NCBI GenBank assembly: GCA_949825065.1
Contig: OX463848.1
Span: 40,407,380 to 40,471,379, forward strand
Source of the DNA: Odontocerum albicorne
Taxonomy: Eukaryota > Arthropoda > Insecta > Trichoptera > Odontoceridae
Length of the DNA: 64,000 bases
Direction: 5' to 3'
The stretch's first letter is position 1. Every line of letters starts with the position of its first letter. The translations under genes and the position numbers were made by a program. Positions 20,805 to 32,278 of this stretch are shown one piece after another. The notes beneath the pieces are model-generated. The model searched no databases. It was given only the letters and a program-made list of their open reading frames with translations, and was not told the DNA's origin.

Positions 20805-21895
20805 AACAGAGATTGTCTATTGGCCTTTCATGTTCACCGCTCCTCTTTTTTTACGTCGTCCTTTACTGTCCATGCAATGAGACTCTGGAATCAGTTACAA
20901 ACCAATATAAGACTCGCTCTCTCCTTGGCATGCTTTAAAACCCTTACAGGTACAGGTAAACTTAACTTATTTTTACTAAGGCTGCACAAAAAATAAAAAG
21001 TCAAGTTTCTCATTATTTTTTTTAATGTGTTTGAAAAATGATACATACAAATGCTAAATTAACATATTTCCACTTCCTCGGTAGGTCAAGGAACTCCTGG
21101 TGAGGTGGTACAACTTATGTACCACTAGTCCATATTTCCACAGGTACTTCTAATGTACCACCAAATAATGCCGAAATACATCCAAGTAAAATTAATGTTT
21201 AACCTAAATATAAATTTACCACAATTACTGAAGTCAATTTTATCACGACACAACGATTTTTAATTAAAATTTAATACAAATATATAACGTTTTCTTTTAT
21301 ACGCACAAGTCGGCACACCAAGAACAACTAACTGTCAATAATATTAGAAGCTAAATGAATTTGAACAGGACCAGACCTGCAGCTGTGCGGATATGAGTCA
21401 TAAGTATTATATTATACGAAGTGGTACATAATCTGAGCGTTCATGCAGGAATAGAGAGAGGTTTAATAAGTGGTACATTGCGTGTACCATGGTGCAGTAC
21501 TGCGTCAAAAAAAGGTGGTACATAACGTGGACCACTAAGCCTGTAAGAGTTAAGAAGCGACTGAAAAAACTCTTAATTTCTAGTCAGTAAAATAACGTGT
21601 TTTATTCCTGATTTTTCTTTTCCTTGCCTCTCCACCATCCCTTCCTTTCCGTTTGATTGATGATATCTCGCTTTATATGAAAAAGAATGTTCGGGTGATT
21701 TTCCGTCTTTGTGGGGTTCGGGGCATATGCTCACGTATGTGTTTATGGATTTCGTGGGGATGGATAGTCATTTGAATGATTTATGCGACCACATAACTTG
21801 CTTAATTTACTTTTGTCTGGTTAGTTGGAGGAGATTGCCGCCTGGCAATCAATCCGTCAGAATGTATTTGCAATAAAAGTGTTTAATAAATAAAT
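20805..21895 (+). mobile_element. LINE 3' end, copy e, split by insertion
   Basis: The ORF2 end (20805-20938, 'ACAGAGATTGTCTATTGGCC') and the remainder (21550-21895) are contiguous in all sister copies. Here 611 bp interrupt the pair at 'CATGCTTTAA / TTAAGAAGCGAC'. Confidence 0.85.
20939..21549. mobile_element. TTAA-flanked element with repeated GTGGTACAT motifs
   Basis: TTAA at 20935-20938 and 21550-21553 flank ends reading CCCTTACAGG (left) and CTCTTACAGG (right, reverse complement). The pre-insertion sequence is known from other copies of the host LINE ('gctttaagaagcgac'). Inside, ATGTACCAC occurs twice near the left part and GTGGTACAT three times near the right part, in mirrored orientation. 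No ORF. piggyBac-like by target site. Confidence 0.7.
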
Positions 21896-21899
21896 AGTA

Positions 21900-22082
21900 C
21901 TATTGCTATGTGGCAATCTCTTCTAACCAATCAGAAAGATGTTACAGAGGTCTCAAGTGAAAATCAGACTGTAATCCTTTTTAAACAAAATATGGTGTTC
22001 AGCGGAATTTGAATCCGCAACCTCCGGGTTGGGAGACAGGCGTCTTACCATCTAGGCCACGAAGGTAGTATAAACGAGTCTA
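21900..22082 (-). repeat. SINE family A, full copy
   Basis: Minus orientation: box A 'CGTGGCCTAGATGGTAAGAC', box B 'GGATTCAAATTCCGCTGAAC' (decayed), and the body through 'GATTGCCACATAGCAAT'. Confidence 0.65.
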
Positions 22083-22134
22083 TATCCTGAAATTGCCCAT
22101 ATATTTCAAGGTAATATAAAAGAAAATACATTTA

Positions 22135-22290
22135 AGACAGAAGCTATCACAAGGTCTAGGATCATCTCATAACATCGATTCAGTCGATATATAACCCATC
22201 AATAAAGGGCGAGCTCGGCCGCGAGGACATCATATGTTTTTTCAGCCCCCACCCATGTATACGTAAATTATAATTTAAATGAATATGTAG
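22135..22290 (+). repeat. Dispersed 'GGGCGAGCTCGGCCGCGAGG' repeat
   Basis: Same family as 2908-2990 and 44880-45235: 'aggtctaggatcatctca', 'cccatcaataaagggcgag', 'gaggacatcatatg', 'cagcccccaccc'. Confidence 0.5.
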
Positions 22291-22334
22291 TTAATAAAGT
22301 GTTATAACTGCGAAATTCGGTAACACCTCACAAG

Positions 22335-22555
22335 TTGACCTTTATGGCCTAGTTGGTAAGACGCATGCCTTCTGACCCGGGGGCTGCAAGTTCGATTCCC
22401 GTCGAATCCCAGATACTTTCTTAAAGGATTCCTGCCTGGTTTTCACTTAAGGCCTCTAACATCTTTCTAGTTGGTGGGAAGAGATTGCCACATGGCAATA
22501 TACCCGCCAGGTTGTACTGTATGCAACAATAGTGCAATATAATACAAGTCATTAT
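22335..22555 (+). repeat. SINE family A, full copy
   Basis: Box A TGGCCTAGTTGGTAAGAC and box B AGTTCGATTCCCGTCGAATC are well kept, followed by the body ('TCCTGCCTGGTTTTCACTTA', 'GAGATTGCCACATGGCAATA') and the tail 'GTACTGTATGCAACAATAGT'. The best tRNA-like head in the window. Confidence 0.75.
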
Positions 22556-22559
22556 AGAT

Positions 22560-23300
22560 TCTCAGCCTCATTGAAATTTAACAAAAATATTCCATCTTAA
22601 ATTTAAAATTTCTTTTCAAATTATTCTCAGTATTTTTGAGAAATGTTTATTTTCAGTTTCTTGTAACCAACGCATTTGTAAATCAATTACGACCAGAAAG
22701 GTGAACTTGGAAGTTCTCGAGCGAGAATATCGACAAATTGCCCCGAAAGTATTTCGAAATGATGATAATTAATCAAATTTATGTCGAAAGGGCCTCTTCA
22801 ATATATACTCGCATATTTCCATACTTTTGATATTCAGAACAGTAGATAACAAAAGAGTTTTCGATGTCTGAAAAATACTACATCGCGCTCTGGTTTCCCG
22901 CCTTTCCACCGGCCGCCATTGTGTTTCCGCATTGTTTTCGCGCGCTTTTGGCATCCCCTCACAACAAAATGTTGAGAGCAGAGAGCGCGAGAGTTTCATG
23001 GCTCCCAAAGGAATATAGGTCAGGTAATGTTACCCCTTCCTAGTATTTTGGCGGGGAGGAATATACGAGTACTACACCCGACCCATTTTAAGCTTTTCCG
23101 CCTCGCTGTTTTCACTGATATTATGGCATGTGTACGGGGCTGTTTTCAGTTTTTTCCCCAATAAGTATCAGCTTTCATACCTCGAAGAAAAGTATAACAT
23201 TTTGTTTTTCTAGACGACTGAATGTTGTGTGATCTTAATTGTGTACTATCAAAACATCTTTGTAGTCTTAATAGCTGAAGATTACAACAACCGTTAATTA
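22560..23300. other. AT-rich DNA with a small CpG-rich islet
   Basis: 22880-23000 is locally CG-rich ('CCGGCCGCCATTGTG', 'TTTTCGCGCGC', 'GAGAGCGCGAGAG'). No coding domain is seen in the 79-codon minus frame that covers it. Nothing else is recognised. Confidence 0.35.
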
Positions 23301-23309
23301 ACGTTAATA

Positions 23310-23455
23310 TCAATGTTGTTTATAGTTAAGGCATTAACGTTGTGGAGGTTTAAAGACATTGTCATTTATTTTTAACAAACACTGTTTATTCCACTTTTTT
23401 TTTTGAAAAAAGTGGAATAAACAGTGTTTGTTAAAAATAAATTACAATGTTAGTA
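23310..23455. repeat. Head-to-head Penelope-like tails (cruciform)
   Basis: Two tails of the 15935-16330 family meet 'CCACTTTTTT-TTTTG-AAAAAAGTGG', giving about 45-bp near-perfect inverted arms (23357-23403 and 23406-23450). The left side extends further ('GGCATTAACGTTGTGGAGGT'). Confidence 0.7.
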
Positions 23456-23459
23456 TCAT

Positions 23460-24110
23460 TCTTCTCGATGAACTTGACTTCTTCCTTCTTCTTCCTGGCT
23501 CAAGCATGCTTCACCCTAATCGATATTTAAAATATCGGGCAATGTTTCAGTATGTTACGTCGTATTTTACGAAATTTCTGGACCATAATTGAATTTGTTT
23601 CTTATTTATCTTCTTTCTTATTTAATATAATTGTTTTAAGTATTAACAATCACCGAAATTCGTCGGTGGTCTAATCGTTAGCACACTGTCTAAATGTAAG
23701 CATTCAGGCGTCCCCGAGTTCGAGATTGGTTTCACTTTCTGATTTTCTCTATCACCGTTGTTCATTATTTTTATTCGTTTAAATTATTTGTTGCACTGGC
23801 TCAGTAATTGCGCAACTTAAATTCTAAGAGCGCTCTTGGATTGTTTGTTACTTAACATCTCTTGACAATGAACCGTTTTTTTTAACAGCAAAAGTCTTTC
23901 GTTAAATAATTGATATTGCTAGGATATAAGAATCGATATCTTATTTTGTGAAACAGTCAAGAAAAACTCTTCATTTGTTAGAAAAGTTTTCAATACTTCT
24001 TCCACTTAAATAGTTATATCGATTATCGTGACTAGTTTATTTCCAGCGTGTTTGTAACAGTTGTTATTTTTACTACGAAATATTTCATTTCAAAGTTTTT
24101 TCACACTTCC
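23460..24110. other. tRNA-like relic and AT-rich DNA
   Basis: 23655-23735 carries box-A-like 'TGGTCTAATCGTTAGCAC' and box-B-like 'GAGTTCGAGATTGG', possibly a third SINE family. No other feature. Confidence 0.35.
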
Positions 24111-24114
24111 ACCA

Positions 24115-24245
24115 TAATAGTTACAAAACTTCTCATCTTCATTAGTTACAAAACTTTATATCTTCATTAGTTACGAAACTTTATATCTTCATTAGTTACA
24201 AAACTTTTCATTTTCATTAGTTACAAAACTTTTCAACATTGCTCT
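24115..24245. repeat. Minisatellite, 28-bp unit, 4-5 copies
   Basis: Unit ATTAGTTACAAAACTTTTCA + TCTTC. Scattered single 'TTAGTTACAAA' pieces continue to about 24710, so the array is decayed on its right side. Confidence 0.75.
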
Positions 24246-24924
24246 CTCAACAATCTCACACTTAAACAGTTGATAATTCTGACTCGCTTTTTCCCACTTT
24301 CTACCATGTTTATGAGTCCTATAATTTTAACCATGAAGTATTGTGTTTCATTTCAAACTTTTTTCACACTTCTACTATTTTCTACACTATTACTAATATT
24401 AGTAACACAACTTTTCTTTTACGTTACTTGCAAAACTTCTCTATTACATTAGTTACAAAAGAGTTCAATACTTCTCGCACAACAGTTGATATTGATTATC
24501 GTGACTAGCTTCTTTCTACTTTCCAGTGTGTTAGTCAGCCCTTTCATTTTTACTACGAAACATTGTAATTTATTTCAAACTTCCACATTCCTATTTTTAC
24601 ATTAGTTACAAACATATCATCTACACTAATTTAAAAAAATCCACATTATTTAAACATTTTTCTTCAGTATTAGTTTAAAAACTTTCTTCTAATTCGTTAC
24701 AAAAATTTTCAATAACCCGCACACTGAAAAACTGTCAATTATCGTGTCCCGCTTTTTTTCACTTTTCAGTGTGTTTCATTTGTATTTAATTTAAAATGTT
24801 TTCTAAACTTCCATATTTCTTTCGACTGTGATTTACGATTTTAACATATTCTTGAATGTTTTCACCAGTTCAACCCTCCCTTTTCTCCGCAGTATCATTT
24901 TTCAGTAGAATTTTCCTCACCCAC

Positions 24925-25240
24925 CTGGTGAAGGGTACTCCAACACCCCCTCAGGTTGTTCTCTGGCCTCTCGTCTCTTCTCGAGTGGCTGCAAATTGAA
25001 GGCTTGTCGCAGTTCCTCACACGGAATTCTCTTCTCATTTTCCATTAACAAGATCACTCTCTCCTTGGCTGTATTTCAGTCCGCGTATCGTGGCAATTTT
25101 AGCGAATTTAATTCTGCCAAATTATTTTTCAGGTTTTCAAGCAGAAACGATCCTCCGTTGCGTTGTTTCAGATGTCGAACAATATTACTGTGGTATATTT
25201 TTGATGGTAATTGTAACTGTCATTTCAAAGAGGCTTAAGA
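24925..25240 (-). pseudogene. Possible LINE C-terminal remnant
   Basis: Minus strand reads LLMENEKRIPCEELRQAF, then NLQPLEKRREAREQPEG, resembling the 'L-x-PL-x-RRE' tail of some LINE ORF2 proteins. Stops elsewhere. Low certainty. Confidence 0.3.
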
Positions 25241-25800
25241 ATATACGAGTATGTTAAGAAAGTGCTATGTCGTCTAAAGCAATAAGATATGGAAATAAAT
25301 AATGTTCATCATCACATTATACCATGACCCTGTTGGGGTAGAGAGAGATTAGATGTTCCGCTTCATTCTATCTTGGCGGATATGTTTCGCTTCTGTCACG
25401 TCCATATGCCTCGCTATGTATACTCCCCTATTATAAAGGGTTCTTCGCTCTTTCAAAGTTTTATTTGAATTGGCCATGCCACTTTTTTGTAGGTCTTCCC
25501 AAAATTCTAATACCTTATTTACTACTTGTTTAGATTATTTATACAAGTAGTAAAAAAATATTGACGATTTAGAAAAAGTTTGAATCTTTTTTTTTTTTTT
25601 TTTCGTAATTAAATCACACCTTAGGTCGAAGAGGGTGAAAATTGCCTAAAGAAAAACGAAGAACCGGGGTGTATCATAAAAATGAACGACCTATTGTTGT
25701 ACCCCAAAGAGTAATAAGAAATCTTAAAGTGTAGAGAAGAGTCCATCAGTGAATAATAAAAGATCAGTGGGAGAAAATTCTTGAAAAATTTTCCTGTAAA
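25241..25800. other. No clear feature; possible LINE tail
   Basis: 25310-25430 ('GACCCTGTTGGGGTAGAGAG', 'CATATGCCTCGC') resembles the minus-strand ends of the WFGH LINE family. The rest is AT-rich with a T-run at 25585. Confidence 0.35.
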
Positions 25801-25802
25801 AA

Positions 25803-26038
25803 GTACCCGGCGGTAAGTAATACACATCGGGCTTAAGAAAGAGAGTGTCGGCCATAATCGGCTAACTTCGGCTTTGTAGAGCGTCGTCTCTGTCCCTAGA
25901 ACGCTTGACAACGACTGATAAATCGCGACGGACCACGCGTATGAATGACAGAGACGACGCTCTACAAAGCCGAAGTTAGCCTATTATGGCCGACAGTCTC
26001 TTTCTTAAGCCCGATGTGTATTACTTTCCTTCGGGTAC
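25803..26038. mobile_element. Fold-back element, 92-bp arms
   Basis: Arms 25803-25894 and 25947-26038 are inverted copies with only about five mismatches, around a 52-bp spacer. Ends read GTACCCGGCGGTAAGTAATA (left) and GTACCCGAAGGAAAGTAATA (right, reverse complement). No coding capacity. A one-ended relic is at 3571-3600, so it is a dispersed family. Confidence 0.75.
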
Positions 26039-26084
26039 TGTACTTTTTTTTTTGCTTGAAATATTTTTTATAATTATTATATGA

Positions 26085-26540
26085 ATGTGAACTTCAAGCT
26101 GATGTGTTGAGTAAGATGAAGACGAGCACTCTGATATGGTTTGGGCATGAAGATCGAATGATTGAAGAAACATTAACAAATATATAGTACAAATGCAATG
26201 AGTGGAACGCCCAAATAAAAGTTGACAATGTAATAGAGCTTGCAAAAATACTGAAGTGTAAGTGGGCTAGGCACGTCGCCCAAACAACGACGGACCATCT
26301 TTGAACGTATGCAGTAATTCAGTGGTACCTAATAAGGAGAACTAGGCATGTAATAAGACCAAAGACAAGCTGGGTGGACGAAATACGTACGACTAAGCAT
26401 GCAGCGATTACGTAGCAGCAATACACAAAGTACAGGATTTTTTGGAAACAACTTGAGGATGTCTATATCAGCACCAAGTTTCAGGCATAGCAGAGAACTG
26501 CGACGTTAAACCTTGAACACGCGATGAAGAAGAAGATGCA
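26085..26540 (+). pseudogene. Two abutting LINE C-terminal fragments
   Basis: 26085-26205 is a WFGH-family piece ('aagacgagcactctgatatggtttgggcatga'). 26206-26540 is a different LINE: KCKWARHVAQTTTDH, RPKTSWVDEIRT and IFWKQLEDVYIST, the L2/RTE-type tail 'W-GH-ar ... RPxxxW-D'. Both contain stops. Confidence 0.6.
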
Positions 26541-28124
26541 CCAACTTCTCAAGCTTTCTCTTCTTGACTATGGATAGTAAAAGTATTAAATTATCCAAAA
26601 AAATTTAGGCTTTCCAATATTCGAGTTCCTTCAATGTATACTCGCTATAAGGCTATTTTATATTGTAAACAAAGTACCAACAATTCCCTAGAATTAGAAT
26701 GCATCTTTTGGGAAATTAATTTGCTGACATTGCCGATATATTTTACCATGGTCTGTCGAGCTATAAAAATAAGCTGATGAAGTATTGGATTTGCACTGTA
26801 CTATTATTTTCGCATTAATGTCAAATTGGTGTAGTGAGGTGCAGGCAGCTGACTCGAGGCGGCCTCCATATATATTCTTAATTTTTTTATAGTTTTGTGA
26901 TAATTTTGACTCGAGACTTACTTATGTATTATTTTAATTAATTGTTTTGTTGTGCTGGTGTGTCTTTCTATTTCGTTTTGTTGAATTGTTACGATTTTTT
27001 TTCTCTTTCTTTTTTTTAATATATACTAGGATTATTTTGTCAATTAAGCTTTACTTTTTTTTTTAATAATTTTGTAAAGTACATATACGAGTACATTGTG
27101 TAGTTTGGGAAAATCAAAATAAAATATTTTTTCTTTTCATTTTCTCTTTTTATAATGTCTTGTCTCGATATTATCTAAGTAAAAAATAGCGACATCTTGG
27201 ACGTGGGCTTTTGGTAATACTTCCAACAGAAGGTCCGATAAAAAATGTGTAATCTAATATATTTCGTTTTTTTTTTGGGCTTGGCACATTTCCTGCGAGA
27301 CAAGAGAAAGCCTTTTGTGTGATATTAAATTACGAATTTCGCACATGAACCACGCGGCTTGTGTGAATAGTAAAACTTGTGTCCTTACATCTAAGGTTAC
27401 GTCTTGCAGCTGTTCTGTGTCTTGTGTCGAGTTTATTTTCTGTATCTGTTATTCTGAATGTTTCTGGTAAGTTGTTTTAGAGCGAGGACTAGTAAATTAA
27501 TACTAGTGTTTGATATTAACCCTTTAAGTACCGCAAGGTATTAGTATGACAGATCCCGGAGGGCTGTGATTTTTTTAGCAAAAATAAAACCTAATAGATT
27601 TATCTTTTTTGTAAATGTATATACAATATATATTCAAAGGATATTATGAAAACTTACCAAATATGTACAATATGTGTCGTTTGTGTCGCCCTTCACTCAG
27701 AAAAACACAATGTCTGGGTTGTCACAGTTTATCACAGAAAATACGGAAACATACATTAATAAAATATGTGATAGAATTAAAAGTATAGTATATGTTACAC
27801 GAAAATATTAATTATTTTAATAACGCACGGAAAGTAAATAATGTAACTATAAAATCATTTTAAATTTCAACCGTTAAATTAGTAAAACGCAAAACTGACA
27901 ACCCTGTATTAGAGACGCATGTTGACTTTCATGCGAAGCTTTTAGGTAAATCTCTGTAAATTCGATAATATATGTAAACTGTTATATTATAGTATTTATC
28001 CAACCTCTCAATAGATGTCTCTATGTGTTCCATTTTTTAGATTATTCGAATTAACACTAGACGTTGGCTAGAACTCTCGTAAACTTGCTTAAGGCACCTA
28101 AACGATTAAGACGACAAATACAAA
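26541..28124. other. Long AT-rich stretch, possible TTAA end
   Basis: About 1.6 kb without a supported gene. At 27517-27540 'TTAACCCTTTAAGTACCGCA' looks like one terminus of a TTAA-type element, but no matching second end was found. Confidence 0.4.
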
Positions 28125-28340
28125 AGAAACGTTGTAATTTATTTTTAACAAACACTGTTTATTCCACTTTTTTGTGACGGTATAACCCTACCGGTTTCAA
28201 GGCTTTCACCTAATCTTCAGGGGAGCGCAAACAAGACTAAATGCTGTTCGAACTGGTACCGATATAGACGCTTCAACGGTTGGAGGCTGGGGGGTGAGGA
28301 AGGCTAGGGATAATTTCGGCCAAGAGCGGGGAGATTTTGG
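28125..28340 (-). repeat. Penelope-like repeat, minus copy with GUC
   Basis: Minus strand reads CGCTCCCCTGAAGATTAGG, TGAAAGCCTTGAAACCGGTA, GGGTTATACCGTCACAAAAA and 'GTGGAATAAACAGTGTTTGT'. It is the only copy with ACCGTC rather than ACCGTT at the site equivalent to hammerhead cleavage. The upstream part includes 'TCGGTACCAGTTCGAACAGC'. Confidence 0.55.
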
Positions 28341-28739
28341 GGAAATAACTGTTCAACAGATGTTCCGATCGGTATACTGACTTTGAAATTTCTAGGGCCT
28401 CTAATCTGTCCAATTTATTTCCGTTGCCACCGTCTTTGAATTTGTTTATTTGGTTTCATTTTTAAATCTTATCTCGCCTGATTGTTATCAATAATAGTTT
28501 TCTATAAACACCATTATTATTTCCAATATACCTGAACCCGTTGACATTCGAATATGTTTTAATGGATATACTAATAATGAGATGCTCTGGATGATGAAAT
28601 TATTATATAAACGATGTACGAGTATTTTTCGGTTGTCTTTTGCTAAACAGATTTGATTTACTAAATGTTATATCTTTGCCGCGTCCAATGATGTTGCGTT
28701 TCTTCTTTCTTCGTGGAACTTTTCCACATAACATATATA

Positions 28740-29656
28740 CTACCTTGATCAAAAAGTTTTAGGACTTTATTCATAAAATCGAAAATATAAGTTTATTCAT
28801 CTAAATCGATATGGTCCTCTTCAAAGTACTCCCCATCGACTGCAACGCACTTACGCCAGCGCTTGATCCAATCCTCGAAACACTGCTGGTACTCAATTTT
28901 CGGTATGTTCATCAGAGCCTTTCTCCGATTTTTTCATGACATCCTCTCGAGTGCTGTAACGCGTTCCGCGAAGCGGTTTTTTAAGCCGGTTGAACAGGAA
29001 AAAGTCACAGGGAGCCAGATCAGGTGAATTCGAAGGCTACTGGATAGTATTCGTGTTGTTTTGGTCAAAAACTTATGGAAATCATGTCTTTCGCGATTTA
29101 AACGCGGTCCTTTTTTTGCATGAAATTGAGGTGTTTCGGCACCAGTTTTGCAGCGACACGTCTGAGGCCCAAATCACTAACCGAAATGTCTTGAGCGAAT
29201 CCATAAGCGATGTTCAAGTCCTCTGCCAGCTCTCTGATGGTCAATTTGCGGTTTTCGGCCAACATTTCTTTGATTTTATCGATGTTTTCATCGGTTTTCG
29301 AATGCCACTGCGTTCGTCATCCTCGACCGACTCACGACCACTTCTGAAGCGTTCGTGCCACCGAAAAACACTTCTCTAACATTTCCAAGGTCTGCGGACC
29401 GTTTAATCCGTTTTCCACACAAAATTTAATGCAAACTCGTTGATGTTGATGCCATTTTCAAACTTGTAAAAAATCGAAAACACGCACAAAAGTAGATGTA
29501 TTCAGTACAGCGTAACTTTTACAAATGTCAAGCTATGACGCTGGAGGGAAGTGTCAATGATAGATGTGGTAACTTAACAAAAAAAAAAAGGATTCCAATC
29601 GGGTGACTGACAGCGCCACACGGTTGCCGGTCCTAAAACTTTTTGATCAAGGTAGT
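28740..29656 (-). mobile_element. Mori-like mariner, internally deleted
   Basis: Perfect inverted ends CTACCTTGATCAAAAAGTTT with TA at 28738-28739 and 29657-29658. Minus strand keeps the N-terminal part (LNGPQTLEMLEKCFSVART, ELAEDLNIAYGFAQDI, AAKLVPKHLNFMQKKDRV) and the C-terminal part (SPDLAPCDFFLFNRLKKPLR, CFEDWIKRWRKCVAVDGEYF). The region with the first two catalytic Asp residues is deleted and stops are present. The pattern fits the mori (DD37D) group. The 129-codon + frame over it is an antisense shadow. Confidence 0.85.
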
Positions 29657-29755
29657 AGATCGATTGTTAAATTTTTCAAGCTTAATCAGCTGAAACTTGA
29701 AATTGTCTAGTATTGTAATTTAACATAAAAATGTTTAATTCTACTGACACATAAT

Positions 29756-30281
29756 GGATGAAGTTTAGATCAATGACGGGAGTTCTATGTGATCCGAAAA
29801 TGCCAGTAAAGTTAAAAGGAAAAGTATACCAAACGATTGTCAGACCCGCACTCCTCTATGGCTCCGAATGCTGGACGATGTATAACTCTTACTCCAGGCA
29901 ACTAGAAACTGCTGAAATGCGCATGCTTAGATGGTCAGCTGGTGTGTCCCTAAGAGACAAAATAAAAAGCTCACGCATTCGTGAAAGCCTAGGTGTTACA
30001 GACATCAACAGTAAGATGGAGGAGAGGCGATTGAGATGGTGTGGGCAAGTTGGACGCAGAGCACCCTTTCACATTGTGAACCAAGCAATCTCCATGGATC
30101 TTCCTCGAATAACAACCAGAAGAAGACCAAATAATTCGTGGGTGGTGCAAAAAGATAACCTGATGCAGAGGCACGGCCTGGGGGACGTAGTCCGGGACAT
30201 AAAAGCATACAACCTGAGGACGAGGAGAGCTGACCCGAACAGTCTTCGCAGACAGTGAGTTGGGATGGAGCCAGGGAGGAG
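29756..30281 (+). mobile_element. RTE-like LINE, 5'-truncated copy 3
   Basis: Flanked by ACATAAT at 29749-29755 and 30282-30288 (7 bp). Frame 29758-30258, 166 codons, covers MKFRSMTGVLCDPKMPVKLK to RTRRADPNSLRRQ, nearly identical to copies 1 and 2. It starts at almost the same point (GGATGAAGTTTAG) as copy 1, suggesting a preferred truncation point or shared source. Confidence 0.85.
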
Positions 30282-30407
30282 ACATAATTGCATAATGACT
30301 TGTATTTGATGGCCGGAATCACCCTAGTTTGGGTGGATTGCCTATTAAAGAAAACTTGTATAGTACTTTTTCGTATTACAATAGCGCTTTTTTTTTATTT
30401 ATAACTA

Positions 30408-30480
30408 CCTCCGTGGTCTAAATGGTAAGACGCTTGATGTTTACTTGTGGGTTTTGGGTATGATTCCTGATTTCATAAAA
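30408..30480 (+). repeat. SINE family A head, degraded
   Basis: 'CTCCGTGGTCTAAATGGTAAGAC' (box A) is clear; box B is decayed. Confidence 0.5.
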
Positions 30481-30546
30481 AAAAATGGTCCTAATTTGGT
30501 GAGTTTTCGTCTGTAAGTATCATCATGAACGATTATGAAAAGCTAG

Positions 30547-30740
30547 TTTTATAACTGATTAATGGACTGAATATAATGTTTTATAACTGATTAATGGACT
30601 GAAGATAATGTTTTATAACTGATTAATGGACTGAAGATAATGTTTTATAACTGATTAATGAACTGAAGATAATGTTTTATAACTGATTAATGGACTGAAG
30701 ATAATGTTTTATAACTGATTAATGGACTAAAGATAATGTT
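30547..30740. repeat. Minisatellite, 32-bp unit, 6 copies
   Basis: Unit GTTTTATAACTGATTAATGG + ACTGAAGATAAT, nearly identical between copies. It ends against the tail of the next SINE. Confidence 0.85.
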
Positions 30741-30741
30741 G

Positions 30742-30920
30742 TATTATCGTATTGTATTATACTTTCATTGTATACAATACAACCTTATGCGGTTATTGCC
30801 AATGTGACAATCTCTTCCAACCAACGAGAAAGATGTTATCTGGGTACTAGCGGGATTTGAACCCGCAACCTCCGGGTTTGGAAACAGGTGTATTCCCAAC
30901 TGGGCCACGGAGGTCGTCAA
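30742..30920 (-). repeat. SINE family A, full copy
   Basis: Minus orientation with box B GGGTTCAAATCCCGCTAGTA and box A side 'ACCTCCGTGGCCCAGTTGGG'; the body and the 'GTATTGTATTATACTTTCAT' tail are present. Confidence 0.7.
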
Positions 30921-31004
30921 TATTGTCTCTCGGCACGCTGTTCAACATGTGCACATCACGAATGTAGATACTATATGTTGAGTGCCATATTGATGATTTT
31001 AATA

Positions 31005-31337
31005 TGTTGAGTGCCTCTTAATTTGTAGTCAGTAAAATAATGTGTTTCATTCCTCATTTTTGCTTTCCTCTCCACTATCCCTTCCTTTCCTTTTGATTGA
31101 TGATATCTCACTTTATATGAAAAATAATGTTCGGATGATTTTCCGTCTTTGTGGGGTTCGTGGGCATGTGCTCACGTATATGTTTATGGATTTCGTGGGG
31201 ATGGATAGTCATTGGAATGATTTATGCGACCACGTAACTTGCTTAATTTACTTTTGTATGATTGGTTGGAAGAGATCGCCACCTGGCAATAAGCCCGACA
31301 GATTTTATTTGCAATAAAAGTGTTAATAAATAAATGA
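31005..31337 (+). mobile_element. LINE 3' end, copy f
   Basis: Starts at 'CTCTTAATTTGTAGTCAGTA' and reaches 'GCAATAAAAGTGTTAATAAATAAA'. Tail only; the ORF2 end is missing. Confidence 0.8.
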
Positions 31338-31369
31338 TGAATCAATTTAATAAATTAAATACAACTTAT

Positions 31370-31660
31370 GCACAACACTAGATAAATAATGTTTGGGCAG
31401 ATATCACTCACTAAGTATTAAACTTAGTGAGTGGAAGGCATGTGAGAGAAAGACCAAGGAAAGTGTAGCAGGATTCAGTGAATGATATTATGTGTATGAA
31501 AGCAGGAAACGTAGAAAGTCAGAGAAATCGTGTAAGTTGTATGAGCAGGTGTATGTATATGGTATAGAATATGCTAAGGATGTGTATCGAGTTAGGAAAG
31601 TATGGCGCTCTGTACCCTCTGTCTACCCGGACAGGGAATTGTCATGGTGGCTTGTATGTA
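31370..31660 (+). pseudogene. LINE C-terminal fragment (WFGH family), late part
   Basis: 'gagagaaagaccaaggaaagtgtag' (RPRKV-like), 'gtgaatgatattatg', and the tail 'ctctgtctacccggacagggaattg'. The frame at 31492-31692 is a chance opening. Confidence 0.5.
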
Positions 31661-32278
31661 TGTCTTATTTTATAATTAATATTCAAAACTAACAGAAATT
31701 AGTTTTTAATTCTGTTTTATATTTTAATCACTTAGTCTTTCCCTTCCTGTGCTAAAAAAATCCGCGCGCATCAATGCACATGTAAAAATGAGCGATTTAA
31801 AATCGGAAAAATAAGAACATTCATAGCTAATCGCTTAAATTAATTCAATTTAAAGTCAAAAGTGATAATAATTTAAATTTAATTGCTGAAAACATGAAAT
31901 AAACATCGGCCGACGTTCACAAAACGGGCGAAGATACCACCTTAAATGGATGCCCGAGAGCTACTGAAGCGTGAAAAACGAGCGAACTGAGTTTTTTTTT
32001 TCTTGTGTTCCCATATACCGAAGTAGAGTGAGAGTGAGACGTGAATAGCGTCGCTTTCTCACCCATAGCGGTTTTTAGAATGAATATACCTACGTCACAC
32101 ACTGGCACACGTTTGATTGTATTGATGAATTTATTCCCGATTTTCACAAAATATCTGATGTGGCCGATAAGTGCTAATTATTATTAATATATTTTTTTTT
32201 CACTCAATGCGTAAATGTATTACGGAGAAATACCTAAAATCTGAACCCAGTATTTATTATATTTATGGTATAGAGATA

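Noticed and set aside
22335..22420. Functional tRNA gene
   Set aside because: Boxes A and B are good but it continues into a SINE body repeated many times in the window and lacks a clean cloverleaf.
27517..27930. Further TTAA element
   Set aside because: A TTAACCCTTTAAGTACC start is present but no right end could be matched.
28990..29379. 129-codon + strand ORF
   Set aside because: It is the antisense of the mori-like transposase remnant; the minus strand carries the real protein similarity.
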